This document shows positions 24,681 to 34,545 of a stretch of 64,000 nt of DNA, in pieces. The translations under genes were made by a program, and so were the position numbers. The notes under the pieces are model-generated. The model had not been told where the DNA came from. It searched no databases and saw only the letters and a list, made by a program, of their open reading frames with translations. Position 1 is the first letter of the stretch. Each line of letters opens with the position of its first letter. Source of the DNA: Bradyrhizobium sp. STM 3843 (GTDB lineage Bacteria > Pseudomonadota > Alphaproteobacteria > Rhizobiales > Xanthobacteraceae); the NCBI RefSeq assembly GCF_000239815.1, contig NZ_CAFK01000039.1, positions 22,171 to 86,170 of the forward strand, written 5' to 3'.

Positions 24681-25918
24681 GGCTTGGTCACCCGCCATTG
24701 CGTCACCGGCATCGCCGGCTTCCAGCCGTGCATGCCGCCGACAGGTTTGACATGCGCGACGGCAACGCGGACCAGTTCGCCGCCATGCCGTTGAAACAGG
24801 GTTGCGAGCCGCGCCTCGCCTTCGAGCGACACCACATTGGCGACCAGCCGGCCGGCCGGCTTCAGCCGCGACCACACGGTTTCGAAGACACCGTCGTCGG
24901 AGATGCCGCCACCGATGAAGACAGCATCAGGCGCGCTCAGATCGCTCAGCGCAGCCGGTGCGGAGCCAACGATGATCTTGAGGTCCGGCGCGCCCAGGGC
25001 GAGTGCGTTGCGGGCGGCGCGGGCGGCGCGATCCTGCCGCGCCTCGATCCCGATCGCACGCAGCGACCCATGACGCAGCAGCCACTCGATCGCGATCGAG
25101 CCAGCCCCGAGGCCAACGTCCCACAGCAATTCGCCCGGCCGCGGCGCCAGCGCCGATAGCGTCACAGCGCGGATATCGCGCTTGGTCAGCTGCCCGTCAT
25201 GCTCGAACTGCTCATCGGCGAGACCCGGTGGAAGGCCGATAATCGGCGCATCGGGATCGGCGACCACCTCGACAGCGACCGTCGTCAGCGCATTGATATC
25301 CGACCGGTCAAAATCCGCAGCGAGCGCGCTGCTCCGGCGCTGCTGCGGTCCGCCCATGGCCTCCAGCACCGTCAACCGCGAGCGGCCCATGCCGCGCGAC
25401 GACAACAAACCCGCAAGCTTCCTTGGCGTCGAACCATCCCAGCAGAGCGCGATGATCCGCGCACCAGGGCTGAGATGACGAATGATGCCTTCGAGCGCCC
25501 GGCCGTGCAGGCTGATTTGTGTCACGTCCTGCAGTGCCCAGCCGAGCCGGGCTGCGGCCAGGCTGAAAGCGGATGGTTGCGGCAGGCATAGGATTTCATC
25601 AGCCCCAAAGCGCTCGGCAAGCTGCTTGCCGACGCCATAGTTGAAGGGATCGCCGCTGGCGAGCACGACCACGGCCTCAGCTCGCCGCGCTGCGATTTCA
25701 TCGAACGCAAGATGCAAGGGGCTCGGCCAGGCCAGCTGCTCACCCGTGATCAGGGAGCGCGCAAGTTCAAGGTGGCGGGCACCACCGACGACGAGCGAGG
25801 CGCTCGCGACCAGCCGGCGCGCGAGCGGCGATAGACCATCGGCGCCATCCTCGCCGATGCCGATGATGGACAGCCAGCGCGTCGCGTTGCAAGTTGCGCC
25901 GGAGCTGATCACGGACAA
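24677..25918 (-). CDS. cobL: Precorrin-6Y C5,15-methyltransferase (decarboxylating) CobL
   Basis: 413 residues and two domains. Residues 15-210 form a CbiE-type tetrapyrrole methylase (LSIIGIGEDGADGLSPLARR), and residues 225-400 form a CbiT-type Rossmann SAM methyltransferase (LLWDVGLGAGSIAIEWLLRH). The fusion methylates C5 and C15 and removes the C12 acetate carboxyl. The start drawn is TTG; a GTG at 25912 is also possible. Either way the start is only about 8-15 bases from the divergent cobK start, so its promoter must lie inside cobK. Confidence 0.94.
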   Translation of the reverse strand: MSVISSGATCNATRWLSIIGIGEDGADGLSPLARRLVASASLVVGGARHLELARSLITGEQLAWPSPLHLAFDEIAARRAEAVVVLASGDPFNYGVGKQLAERFGADEILCLPQPSAFSLAAARLGWALQDVTQISLHGRALEGIIRHLSPGARIIALCWDGSTPRKLAGLLSSRGMGRSRLTVLEAMGGPQQRRSSALAADFDRSDINALTTVAVEVVADPDAPIIGLPPGLADEQFEHDGQLTKRDIRAVTLSALAPRPGELLWDVGLGAGSIAIEWLLRHGSLRAIGIEARQDRAARAARNALALGAPDLKIIVGSAPAALSDLSAPDAVFIGGGISDDGVFETVWSRLKPAGRLVANVVSLEGEARLATLFQRHGGELVRVAVAHVKPVGGMHGWKPAMPVTQWRVTKP

Positions 25919-25926
25919 CGCCCTCC

Positions 25927-26676
25927 ATGCGCATTCTCATTCTCGGCGGCACCACCGAAGCCTCGGAGCTGGCGCGTCTGCTGGCCGGTGATGCCCGGTT
26001 CCAGCCGACACTGTCGCTCGCAGGCCGTACCACCTCGCCAAAGCCGCAGCCGGTCCCGACGCGCATCGGCGGCTTCGGCGGTGGCGCCGGACTGCAGGCT
26101 TGGCTGCGCGACAACGCCATCGCCGCCGTGATCGATGCCACCCATCCCTACGCCGCGCAAATCTCTGCACATGCCGTCGCGGCGTGCCGCGCGGTGTCGC
26201 TCCCTCTGGCCTCGATTGTCCGCCCTGCCTGGCAATGCGAGGATGGCGACCAATGGATCGAGGTCGACACGCCGCAAGCCGCAGCGGCTGCGCTCGGTAG
26301 CGATCCGGCGCGCGTCTTTCTCAGCCTCGGCCGGCTCGATCTCGCCGCTTTCTGCGCAGCGCCTCAGCATCATTATATCGCCCGCACCATCGATCCGCCC
26401 GGCGACGTCCCGCTGCCGCCCGACATCCGTTTCGTCTATGCGCGCGGACCGTTCGACGAAGCCAATGAAGACGACTTTCTGAGGGGCGAACGCATTCAAG
26501 CCCTCGTCTCGAAGAACTCCGGCGGTGCGGCGACCTATCCGAAAATCGCGGCCGCGCGCCGGCTGCAGCTTCCCGTGGTCATGATCGCGCGTCCCGACAA
26601 GCCGGGCGGCGTGCCCCTCGATGGCGCGCAGGCCGCTCGGCGCTGGCTGGAGGCCCTGCTCGCGCATCACGGTTGA
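25927..26676 (+). CDS. cobK: Precorrin-6A reductase CobK
   Basis: 249 residues. It begins RILILGGTTEASELARLLAG, the CobK NADPH-site opening, and continues with VIDATHPYAAQISAHAVAAC and VSKNSGGAATYPKIAAARRL. It reduces the macrocycle of precorrin-6A with NADPH. The gene is alone on the plus strand between cobL and cobJ; its start is next to the cobL start and its end overlaps cobJ by 10 bases. Confidence 0.94.
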   Translation: MRILILGGTTEASELARLLAGDARFQPTLSLAGRTTSPKPQPVPTRIGGFGGGAGLQAWLRDNAIAAVIDATHPYAAQISAHAVAACRAVSLPLASIVRPAWQCEDGDQWIEVDTPQAAAAALGSDPARVFLSLGRLDLAAFCAAPQHHYIARTIDPPGDVPLPPDIRFVYARGPFDEANEDDFLRGERIQALVSKNSGGAATYPKIAAARRLQLPVVMIARPDKPGGVPLDGAQAARRWLEALLAHHG

Positions 26677-27431
26677 TCCGTCTCGCGGCGCGGCGTGTAG
26701 ATCCAGGGGGCCTTGCCGTCACGCCTGATGAGACGGGTCGCCGATGATCCGATCAGCACCAGCGTGCGCATATCGGCCTGCGCCGGATCAACGTCGCCAA
26801 GCGTCGTCACGGTGCGGCTGACATCGCCGGTCCCGGCCGCGCGCACCATCACAATGATGGTCGAAGACGGCTTTGTCCGTCGCAGGATCTCAAACGCCTC
26901 CCCGAGCTGATGAGGGCGTGCCTTCGAGGCGGGATTGTAGAGCGCGATGACGAAGTCGCCGGCGGCCGCCGCCTCCAACCGGCGCGTGATCGTCGCCCAG
27001 CTCTTCAGATTGTCGGACAGCGAGATCGCACAGAAGTCGCCGCCCAATGGTGCTCCGACTTCGGCGGCGGCCGCCAGCATGGCAGTCACGCCCGGCTCAA
27101 CGTTGATATCAAGTCGACGCCATTCTAACGGACCGGCCTCGACCGCTTCGAACACCGCCGCCGCCATCGCGAACACGCCGGGATCACCACCCGAGATGAC
27201 CGCGACGTGCCTGCCGCCTGCAGCAAGCTCAAGCGCGTGCCGGGCACGCTCAAGCTCGACACGATTGTCGCTCGCATGGCGGTGCTGGCCTTCCGCCCGC
27301 GTTGTGATGCGATCGAGATAGGGCCCGTAACCGACCAGGTCGGTTGCGCGCGCAATCGCATCTGCCGCGGACGGGGTCATGAGTTCGGACCGTCCCGGGC
27401 CGAGGCCGACCACCGTGAGTGTTCCCGTCAT
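26667..27431 (-). CDS. cobJ: Precorrin-3B C17-methyltransferase CobJ
   Basis: 254 residues: TGTLTVVGLGPGRSELMTPS at the start, then VAVISGGDPGVFAMAAAVFE and AMLAAAAEVGAPLGGDFCAI. These are the CobJ/CbiH tetrapyrrole methylase motifs. CobJ methylates C17 and drives ring contraction after CobG has made precorrin-3B. Its ATG overlaps the cobI stop codon (ATGA). It is the last gene of the long minus-strand operon that begins behind the riboswitch. Confidence 0.94.
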   Translation of the reverse strand: MTGTLTVVGLGPGRSELMTPSAADAIARATDLVGYGPYLDRITTRAEGQHRHASDNRVELERARHALELAAGGRHVAVISGGDPGVFAMAAAVFEAVEAGPLEWRRLDINVEPGVTAMLAAAAEVGAPLGGDFCAISLSDNLKSWATITRRLEAAAAGDFVIALYNPASKARPHQLGEAFEILRRTKPSSTIIVMVRAAGTGDVSRTVTTLGDVDPAQADMRTLVLIGSSATRLIRRDGKAPWIYTPRRETDQP

Positions 27432-28186
27432 AGCTGACGTCCCTGGCCTGGGATCAGGACCATCGAGAAATACGGTCCGCGCTCGTCGTCGCATGCCGAC
27501 AGTGGCACGATGCGCTGCCCATCCATGGTGCCGCGTTCGACATAGAGCGCGCGCGCGAGCAGCCCGGCGCCTGTCACCGCGCGCTTCACCTTCGGCAGGT
27601 TGCGTCCGACCTTCATGATGACAGCCGCCTCGCAGCGCTGCAGCCGGTCGCACAGGATGTCTTCGGCCAGCGTGCCGGGCAAGACGGATAGGATATCGTC
27701 CCCCCAGGTGATCGGCACGTTCGCCTGGGTCCAGCAGCCCGACATGCCGGTGACGCCAGGCACGACCTCGACCGGGAAATCGCGCTCGAGCCGCCGCCAC
27801 ATATGCATGAACGAACCATAGAAGAACGGGTCGCCTTCGGAGAGCAGGCCGACCGAGCGGCCTGCCTGCAGATGCGCAGCAATGCTGTCGGCGGCGCGAC
27901 GATAGAAGGCGGCAATCTCGGCCTGATAGGCGGCGTCTGCAACCGGCACTTCCTCGGTCACAGGGTATTCCAATCGCAGTTCGTGGCGCGATGCGTCCAT
28001 CAAGGGCGCGACGATCCGGCGAGCGTTTCCTTCAAGACCGCGCTTGGCAAAGAAGCCGACCACGTCGACCGAGCGAACCAGTCCGGCCGCGCGCAAGGTC
28101 AGGTAGCGCACGTCGCCGGGACCGACGCCGATGCCGTAAAGCGTTCCGGCCTCTGCCCGGCCGGCGATGGTATCGAGCAGGCTCAT
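27428..28186 (-). CDS. cobI: Precorrin-2 C20-methyltransferase CobI
   Basis: 252 residues. LYGIGVGPGDVRYLTLRAAG near the start and SVGLLSEGDPFFYGSFMHMW mark a CobI/CbiL methylase; PGVTGMSGCWTQANVPITWG is the substrate-loop region. It adds the C20 methyl group that is later lost in ring contraction. The start at 28186 overlaps cobH by 4 bases, and its end overlaps cobJ by 4 bases. Confidence 0.94.
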   Translation of the reverse strand: MSLLDTIAGRAEAGTLYGIGVGPGDVRYLTLRAAGLVRSVDVVGFFAKRGLEGNARRIVAPLMDASRHELRLEYPVTEEVPVADAAYQAEIAAFYRRAADSIAAHLQAGRSVGLLSEGDPFFYGSFMHMWRRLERDFPVEVVPGVTGMSGCWTQANVPITWGDDILSVLPGTLAEDILCDRLQRCEAAVIMKVGRNLPKVKRAVTGAGLLARALYVERGTMDGQRIVPLSACDDERGPYFSMVLIPGQGRQL

Positions 28187-28815
28187 TCGGCATCGCTCGC
28201 AATGGCATTCACCGCGGCCACCGCCATGGCGCTGCCGCCCTTGCGTCCCCTGACAATCAGATAAGGCAGGCGGCCATCGGCGGCCAGCGCCTCCTTGGAT
28301 TCTCTGGCGCCGACGAAGCCGACCGCGGTGCCGATCACAGCCGCCGGGCGCGATGCGCCGGCGTCCAGCATGTCCAACAGGTGAAACAACGAGGTCGGCG
28401 CATTGCCGATCGCGACCAGCGCGCCGGCAAGATGCGGACGCCACAATTCCAGCGCCGCCGCCGACCGCGTCGTGCCGAGCCGCGTTGCCAACCCGGCGAC
28501 TTGCGGATCGTCGAGCGTGCAGATGATCTCGTTCTTCGCCGGGAGCCGCGCGCGCGTGATGCCCTGCGCCACCATCTTGGCATCGCACAGAACAGGCGCG
28601 CCGCGATTCAGCGCCGCGCGCGCCTCTGCGGCAAAGGTCTCCGACATCTCGATATCGGAGGTGATCTCGACCATGCCACAGGCATGGATGATACGCACCG
28701 CGATCTTCTCTTCGAGTCCGCGGAAGCGCGACAGATCGGCCTCGGCGCGGATGGTCGCAAAGGAGCGCCGATAGATCTCGGCGCCATCGCGGATATAGTC
28801 GCGCGCGTCAGACAT
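28183..28815 (-). CDS. cobH: Precorrin-8X methylmutase CobH
   Basis: 210 residues. The RIIHACGMVEITSDIEMSET segment carries the catalytic His used for the C11-to-C12 methyl shift, and GNAPTSLFHLLDMLDAGASR and PAAVIGTAVGFVGARESKEA complete the CobH/CbiC signature. The product is hydrogenobyrinic acid. It overlaps the end of cobG by 8 bases and cobI by 4. Confidence 0.95.
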   Translation of the reverse strand: MSDARDYIRDGAEIYRRSFATIRAEADLSRFRGLEEKIAVRIIHACGMVEITSDIEMSETFAAEARAALNRGAPVLCDAKMVAQGITRARLPAKNEIICTLDDPQVAGLATRLGTTRSAAALELWRPHLAGALVAIGNAPTSLFHLLDMLDAGASRPAAVIGTAVGFVGARESKEALAADGRLPYLIVRGRKGGSAMAVAAVNAIASDAE

Positions 28816-30091
28816 GAGCGCTCTTCTCTTGCGTTAGCAGGGCATGGCCAGCCGTCGCGATCTGGGCCGGGTCCAATTCGGCGAACGCGTTATCCTTCAC
28901 CGTTCCCTGGCGGACGACCCGGTAGTGGTCACCATCACCGATGAAGACCAGGTCCGCGAGCGCCGACCGCGCGCAGCCCTTGGCGCAGCCGGAGACGTGC
29001 AGCGTGCCGGAGAAGCCGGTGCTCTCGGCCATGTCGGCCAATACGCGCGCATGCTGGCGCGTCGCGAGCGTGGTTGAGCTGCAGCTTCCGACGCCCGAAC
29101 AGGCGTCGACGCGCGTCAGCGGATCGGCGTCATCGACGATGAGACCAGACCCGCGCGCAAAAGCGAGGAGACGCTCGCCATCTGCGCGGTCCCCAATCCC
29201 CGCATATAACGTTCGCCATGGTGACAGTCGCAGCTCGGCAATGCCAAGGCGGGCCAATTCGAAGGCCAACGCCGCCATGGCCTCGCTATCGAGACGGCCG
29301 AAGACCGCTCCGAGGCCGACTGCATAAGTTCCATTGGCGAGCGCAATCAGGCCACGTGCTTGCGAAGCGACCTGTCTCACATTCGCGATCGAACGATCAA
29401 GCGACCGCAAGCCAAGCTCGGCGCGGATGGCGCTGACCGCCTCGGATGACAATGCGCGCGCCCGGCCGGTCGGACTCCGCTTCAGGATGGCGAGCGCGAG
29501 CTGAACGGCAATCGCGGCGGCGTCCGCAGCAGCCGTTGAGCCAAGCCATGCGAGCCCGTCCGGACCGTCAAGTCCGATTGCGATCGACGCGTCGGCACCA
29601 TCTCGACAAGCGACCAGGTGGATATCAGCCTCGAGCTGCAGCAGCGGAAGACATCCGCCCCCATCGAGCAAGAAGCCGAATTTGCCCGGCAGCTGCTGCA
29701 CCCCAGGCCCAGCCGCCAACCGGCATTCGAGCGCGCGCGCAACAGGGCGCATGTCGACAACTTCAGTCGGATCAACCCCGGCCAGGGGGTTGATGACGAT
29801 GTTCCTGATCGCCTCCCGCTCAGCATCGTCGTCGAGCAGATCGAGCGCCGCCAGCACGCTCCACAAAGGTGCAAGCGTCTCGGCGGTCACCCCGCGAAGC
29901 TGCAAATTGGCGCGCCGCGTCAGGTCGATCTGGCCGTTGCCGAACCGCGCGGCCGCATCGGCCAGCGCTTTCAGCGCGCCGACCGGTACGCTGCCGGCAT
30001 GCGGCCTGACGCGTACGACGAGACCGTCCCCGCTCTGCATCGGCCGTCGCGCGCCGGGACACCATCCCTTGATGGCGAAGGAGCCGGTCAT
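28808..30091 (-). CDS. cobG: Precorrin-3B synthase CobG (oxygen-dependent)
   Basis: 427 residues of the sulfite/nitrite reductase-like family. The N-terminal ferredoxin-like half has VRVRPHAGSVPVGALKALAD, the C-terminal half has DACSGVGSCSSTTLATRQHA and HVSGCAKGCARSALADLVFI, giving the C-x5-C and C-x3-C cysteines for the 4Fe-4S centre. CobG uses O2 to hydroxylate C20 of precorrin-3A, so its presence marks the aerobic pathway. The ATG overlaps the cobN stop (ATGA). Confidence 0.94.
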   Translation of the reverse strand: MTGSFAIKGWCPGARRPMQSGDGLVVRVRPHAGSVPVGALKALADAAARFGNGQIDLTRRANLQLRGVTAETLAPLWSVLAALDLLDDDAEREAIRNIVINPLAGVDPTEVVDMRPVARALECRLAAGPGVQQLPGKFGFLLDGGGCLPLLQLEADIHLVACRDGADASIAIGLDGPDGLAWLGSTAAADAAAIAVQLALAILKRSPTGRARALSSEAVSAIRAELGLRSLDRSIANVRQVASQARGLIALANGTYAVGLGAVFGRLDSEAMAALAFELARLGIAELRLSPWRTLYAGIGDRADGERLLAFARGSGLIVDDADPLTRVDACSGVGSCSSTTLATRQHARVLADMAESTGFSGTLHVSGCAKGCARSALADLVFIGDGDHYRVVRQGTVKDNAFAELDPAQIATAGHALLTQEKSAHV

Positions 30092-33000
30092 GTCTTCACC
30101 TCCGCGCGGCTCGCGCGTGCCGCGATCGCAGCGAGCTCATCCGCCACAGCATTGCGGCGCGGAACCCACAATCTGCGGCGTCGCGCGTCGTCCAGGCGTG
30201 AGACGATGGACGCCACCGCCGCCGGATTACGATCCAGCATCGCCTCACACACGGATGCATCGCTCAGCAGCGCCGCATGCGCCAGCTCGAACAGATGGCC
30301 GGGCACGGCGTCCGAGGTGGCTGCAAAAGCATACAGCGCGTCCACGCCCTGCGCGATCTCGGCGACGCCGCGATAGCCGTGCGCGAGCATGCCGGAAATC
30401 CAACGCGGATTGGTGAGCCGGCCGCGCACCACGCGCGCAATCTCCTCAGATATCGCGCGCGCCTTCGGCGCCTCGGGCCGGCTGGTGTCGAGATGCAGCA
30501 GCGCCGGCGAGGCGCCGAGCGCGGCAGCCGCGGCCGCGAAACCACCGGCGAAATCAGCAACCTCCTCGCCATCGAGCAGATCGCGCTCGCGGTCGTCCTG
30601 CGGATGCACCAGCGCGTCAGCGCTGCGGACGCGGTCGCGGAAGGCTGCCTCGCCTGGCGCGGCCTCATGCGCACCACCGAAGCTATGACTTGCAGCCGCG
30701 AGGTAGGCTTCGCCCAGTTGCTCGCGGTTATCCCACGCTGTGCCGAGGACAAGGTTCGCAGTCACGGCACCGTAAGTGCCGGGAGCGCCGCCGAACACCC
30801 GCGCCAGGCTGTCGCCGCGCCGCTTCGCCGCTGCGAGCGGATTGTCGGCATCATCTTCATCGCGCGCCGCGACCGTCTGCACGGCGAGACCGAACAGCGC
30901 GATCTGCGCTTCGAAGATGTCGCGAAACAGCCCCGAGATGCGCAAGGTCACATCGATGCGCGGCCGATCGAGCGCGGCCAGCGGCAGCACGTCGATGCCG
31001 GTGACGCGGTTGGAATTGAGGTCCCAGCGCGGCCGCGCGCCGAGATAGGCCAGCGCCTGCGCGAGATCATCGCCGCCGGTGCGCAGCGAGGCCGAGGCCC
31101 AGAGGTCGAGCACCAGCGCGCGCGGATACTCGCCATGATCCTGCAAATAGCGGCGGATCACCTCGTCGGCGGCACGGGCGCCGACCACGGCGGCCGTGCG
31201 GGTCGGGATCGCGCGCGGATCGATCGCGGTGAGATTGCGCCCGGTCGGCAGCACGTCGAGCCGGCCGCGGCTCGGTGCCCCCGCAGGGCCCGCCGCCACG
31301 CGCCGGCCATTGAGTGCGGCGAGCAGCGCCGCGCGTTCGGCGCGAGCGCTGTCGCGGATCGCCAGATCAATCCGGCTGCGATCATGGCCCTCCCCGCCAG
31401 CGGTGGCTATGGCATCCCCAAGCAGTCCGATCGCAGCGTCATCCGGTGCACGGCCGAACACGTGCAGACGGTCGCGCACCGCGAGCTCCTTGATGTCACA
31501 GAGCTGCGCATCGAGCTTCGCAATCGCCTCGCGTCCGGTCGCGCCTTGCTCCAGGCCGCAATCCACGGCCAGACCATTCGCCCAGGCACGCGCGACGATC
31601 TCGTCCTCCAGCAGACTCATGCGGCGCCTATCGAGCCCATCGGCCTCGGCATATTCCTCGACCAGACCTTCGAGCTCGAGCAGCGGGCCATGCAAACCGG
31701 CCTGCGACAGCGGCGGCGTCAGGTGACCAAGCGTCACGGCGCCAAGCCGGCGCTTGGCCTGCATGGCTTCACCCGGATTGTTGACGATGAAGGGATAGAT
31801 CACCGGCAGCGGTCCAAGCACGGCCTCCGGCCAGCAACTCTGCGACAACGCCAGCGCTTTGCCAGGCAGCCACTCCAGCGTGCCATGGGCGCCGAGATGC
31901 ACCAGCGCATCGATCCGCTCGGCTTCGCGCAAAAACGCATAGAGCGCGACATAGGCATGGCGCGGCGGCACCGTGGTATCGTGATAGCCCGCTTTGCGAT
32001 CTGTGTGCGCGCCGCGATCCGGCTGCAGCAGGATGAGGACATTGCCGGCGCGCAGCACCGGAAAGCGGAAGGCGCCATCGACAACGGCCGGGTCGGACTC
32101 GGGCGGCCCCCAGCTTTGCGCAAGTTCGCGCTGCAAATCGTCCGGCAAGGCCGCGAAAGTGTGCTGATAGATCGCAACGGGCATAGCAAGCTCGGCGGCC
32201 TCGCCTCTCAGCAAGGCTTCGATGTCGGCCGCGCTGGGAAGCGCCGCCCCGAGATCATAGCCCTGCTCGGCGAGAAGGCGGATGATCTCGGCCGCGCTTT
32301 GCGATGTATCGAGGCCGACGGCATAGCCGCGGCGGCCGCCGCGCGCCGGATAATCCGACAGCATCAGCGCGAGCCGGCGCTTTGCAGTCGGCATGGACCG
32401 CAAACGGCACCAGCGCGCCGCGAGTCGCGCGACGAATGCGATGCGGTCGGGCTGCGGCACGTAGCTGATAGCCCCGAATTCGAGCCGCTCGTCGAGCGGC
32501 GCTTCGCCCTTGAACGCGATGGTGCGCGCCAAGAGCCGCCCGTCGAGCTCCGGCAGCACCACGTTCATGGCGAGGTCGGTCGGCGACAGGCCGCGTGCCG
32601 ATGCGGCCCAGGCCTCTTCGCTGCTTTGGGCCTGAACGATCTGCAGCACCGGCACATCGGCAACATCGAGCGCGGTGGTGCCGTCCTCGCGCAATGCCGA
32701 GAATGCGGTGGCGTTGAGCACGACGGAGGGCCGTCGCGCCGCGATCAGTCGCGCCAATCCGTCGGCAACATCAGGGTCTTTCAGGCTGGTCACGGCGACG
32801 GCGGCCGACGCAAGCCCCTCGCCGTCAAGCGCGTTTTGCAGGGCCTCAATCGCCGCGGTGTCGGCGGCGAGCAGGCTCGCGCGATAGAACACGATCAGGG
32901 CGCAGGGCCTGGCATCGCGCGCAAGGCACAGCTCCTCGATTGCGACGGCGCCGCGTCGCGCGACAAATCCGACGACGGAACCGATTGCAACAGGCTCGGC

Positions 33001-33501
33001 GAATTCCGTCGTGCGTCCGAGCAGCGAGCTCAGATAGCGCAACGCCTCGCGCGCATTGGCCACGCCGCCCTCGTGCAGATAGCCATAGAGTCGCGCAGTG
33101 ACGTCGAGCGGCAAAGTGGAGAGCGCATCCAGGCGCTCATCAGTGCGATCATCGCCGGGCAGAACAGCAAGCAGGATGCCGCGGCTCCGGCACAGTACGG
33201 CAAGGCGCTCCAGCCCGTAGCGCCAATAATCGAGACCGCCGAGGCAGCGCACGACGACGGCACGCGCCGCCACCACGACACGATCGAGATAGAGATCGAC
33301 CGACATCGGGTGCTTGAGCCGCTTGAGGCTGGCAAGCCGCAAGCTCGGCAGTTCTTCTGCGCCTGCCCGCCATGCCTCGGCCAATGCCGAGAGATCGCTG
33401 TCGGAAAACGACAGCACCACGATGTCCGCGGGCGACTGCGCGAGATCCACGGCCTGTTCGAGGTCGTCGAGCGCGGCACCTGATGTCGCCAGGAGATGCA
33501 T
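30088..33501 (-). CDS. cobN: Aerobic cobaltochelatase large subunit CobN
   Basis: 1,137 residues, somewhat shorter than the classical Pseudomonas denitrificans CobN. Motifs include LIHLGAHGTLEWLPGKALAL in form (VHLGAHGTLEWLPGK), YPFIVNNPGEAMQAKRRLGA and AYLGARPRWDLNSNRVTGID, shared with the BchH/ChlH magnesium chelatase subunits. With small AAA+ partners (CobS and CobT, not in this window) it inserts cobalt into hydrogenobyrinic acid a,c-diamide. It follows cobW after 9 bases and overlaps cobG. Confidence 0.95.
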   Translation of the reverse strand: MHLLATSGAALDDLEQAVDLAQSPADIVVLSFSDSDLSALAEAWRAGAEELPSLRLASLKRLKHPMSVDLYLDRVVVAARAVVVRCLGGLDYWRYGLERLAVLCRSRGILLAVLPGDDRTDERLDALSTLPLDVTARLYGYLHEGGVANAREALRYLSSLLGRTTEFAEPVAIGSVVGFVARRGAVAIEELCLARDARPCALIVFYRASLLAADTAAIEALQNALDGEGLASAAVAVTSLKDPDVADGLARLIAARRPSVVLNATAFSALREDGTTALDVADVPVLQIVQAQSSEEAWAASARGLSPTDLAMNVVLPELDGRLLARTIAFKGEAPLDERLEFGAISYVPQPDRIAFVARLAARWCRLRSMPTAKRRLALMLSDYPARGGRRGYAVGLDTSQSAAEIIRLLAEQGYDLGAALPSAADIEALLRGEAAELAMPVAIYQHTFAALPDDLQRELAQSWGPPESDPAVVDGAFRFPVLRAGNVLILLQPDRGAHTDRKAGYHDTTVPPRHAYVALYAFLREAERIDALVHLGAHGTLEWLPGKALALSQSCWPEAVLGPLPVIYPFIVNNPGEAMQAKRRLGAVTLGHLTPPLSQAGLHGPLLELEGLVEEYAEADGLDRRRMSLLEDEIVARAWANGLAVDCGLEQGATGREAIAKLDAQLCDIKELAVRDRLHVFGRAPDDAAIGLLGDAIATAGGEGHDRSRIDLAIRDSARAERAALLAALNGRRVAAGPAGAPSRGRLDVLPTGRNLTAIDPRAIPTRTAAVVGARAADEVIRRYLQDHGEYPRALVLDLWASASLRTGGDDLAQALAYLGARPRWDLNSNRVTGIDVLPLAALDRPRIDVTLRISGLFRDIFEAQIALFGLAVQTVAARDEDDADNPLAAAKRRGDSLARVFGGAPGTYGAVTANLVLGTAWDNREQLGEAYLAAASHSFGGAHEAAPGEAAFRDRVRSADALVHPQDDRERDLLDGEEVADFAGGFAAAAAALGASPALLHLDTSRPEAPKARAISEEIARVVRGRLTNPRWISGMLAHGYRGVAEIAQGVDALYAFAATSDAVPGHLFELAHAALLSDASVCEAMLDRNPAAVASIVSRLDDARRRRLWVPRRNAVADELAAIAARASRAEVKT

Positions 33502-33510
33502 CGGCCTCGC

Positions 33511-34545
33511 CTAGCCTGCGACCAGGCTCTTGATCGCGGCCACGTCGAGGCCACGCTCGCCAATGAAGACCAGCCGCCCCTGGCGCTCCTCCCCGGCGCG
33601 CCAGGGCCGCTCGAACTGATGCTGAATGCGACTGCCGACCGCCTGGATCAAGAGCCGCAGCGGCTTGCCCGCAACCTCGACAAAGCCTTTGACGCGCAGC
33701 ACGTCGTGCGCGCCTACAGCATCGGCGATACGGGCCAAAAGCGCCTCAGGCGAGGCCTGCGCCGGCACGTCCAGCACAAAGCTTTCGAAATCATCGTGGT
33801 CGTGCTCGGCTTCGTTGTCGTGATGCGAGGGGCGCGCCGCAAGATCGGCTTCCGCTGCAGCACCCAGTCCAAGCAGCACAGAGGCCGACAGCTTGCCGTG
33901 CTCGGATGCGATCACCTTGACCGCGCGCTGCACCTTGGTCGCGATCTCGGAGCTGACGGTCTTCCGCTCAACATCCGTCATCAGGTCGCTCTTGTTCACG
34001 ACGACCAGATCGGCGCAGAGCAATTGATCCTCGAACACCTCCTCGAGCGGATTGTCGTGGTCGAGCGACGTGTCCGCCGCGCGTTGCGCGGCGAGCGCCT
34101 CCGGATCATCGGCAAAGCGGCCGGCGACGACGGCCGGCCCGTCCACGACAGCGACAACGCCATCGACGGTGACGCGGGTCGCGATCTCAGGCCAGTTGAA
34201 CGCCTGCACCAGCGGCTTCGGCAGCGCGAGGCCGGAGGTCTCGATCACGATATGCTCGGGAGGATCCTTCTGATCGAGCAGGCTCTTCAACGCCGGCACG
34301 AAATCGTCGGCGACGGTGCAGCACAGGCAGCCGTTCGACAGCTCGACGATACGATCCTCGGGGCAATCCGGCACGCCGCAGCCTTTGAGGATATCGCCAT
34401 CGATCCCGACATCGCCGAACTCATTGACGATGATGGCGAGCCGGCGGCCGTTCGCGGTCTCGATCAGGTTGCGCACCAGCGTGGTCTTGCCGGCGCCGAG
34501 GAAGCCGGTGACGATGGTGCACGGCGTCTTTGCAAAAGATTTCAT
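33511..34545 (-). CDS. cobW: CobW, G3E-family metal-handling GTPase
   Basis: 344 residues from the ATG at 34545. It has a P-loop (TGFLGAGKTTLVRN), the CxCC-type metal site NGCLCCTV, NKSD for guanine binding, and a His/Asp-rich stretch (SHHDNEAEHDHDDFES) near 225. The C-terminal CobW domain ends the protein. CobW is thought to deliver cobalt to the CobN chelatase, driven by GTP. It lies between DUF1636 and cobN and its start overlaps the DUF1636 stop. Confidence 0.94.
   Translation of the reverse strand: MKSFAKTPCTIVTGFLGAGKTTLVRNLIETANGRRLAIIVNEFGDVGIDGDILKGCGVPDCPEDRIVELSNGCLCCTVADDFVPALKSLLDQKDPPEHIVIETSGLALPKPLVQAFNWPEIATRVTVDGVVAVVDGPAVVAGRFADDPEALAAQRAADTSLDHDNPLEEVFEDQLLCADLVVVNKSDLMTDVERKTVSSEIATKVQRAVKVIASEHGKLSASVLLGLGAAAEADLAARPSHHDNEAEHDHDDFESFVLDVPAQASPEALLARIADAVGAHDVLRVKGFVEVAGKPLRLLIQAVGSRIQHQFERPWRAGEERQGRLVFIGERGLDVAAIKSLVAG

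Noticed and set aside
30277..33483. 1,068-codon open frame on the plus strand
   Set aside because: Antisense to cobN; low-complexity Arg/Gly/Ala composition and no known motif.
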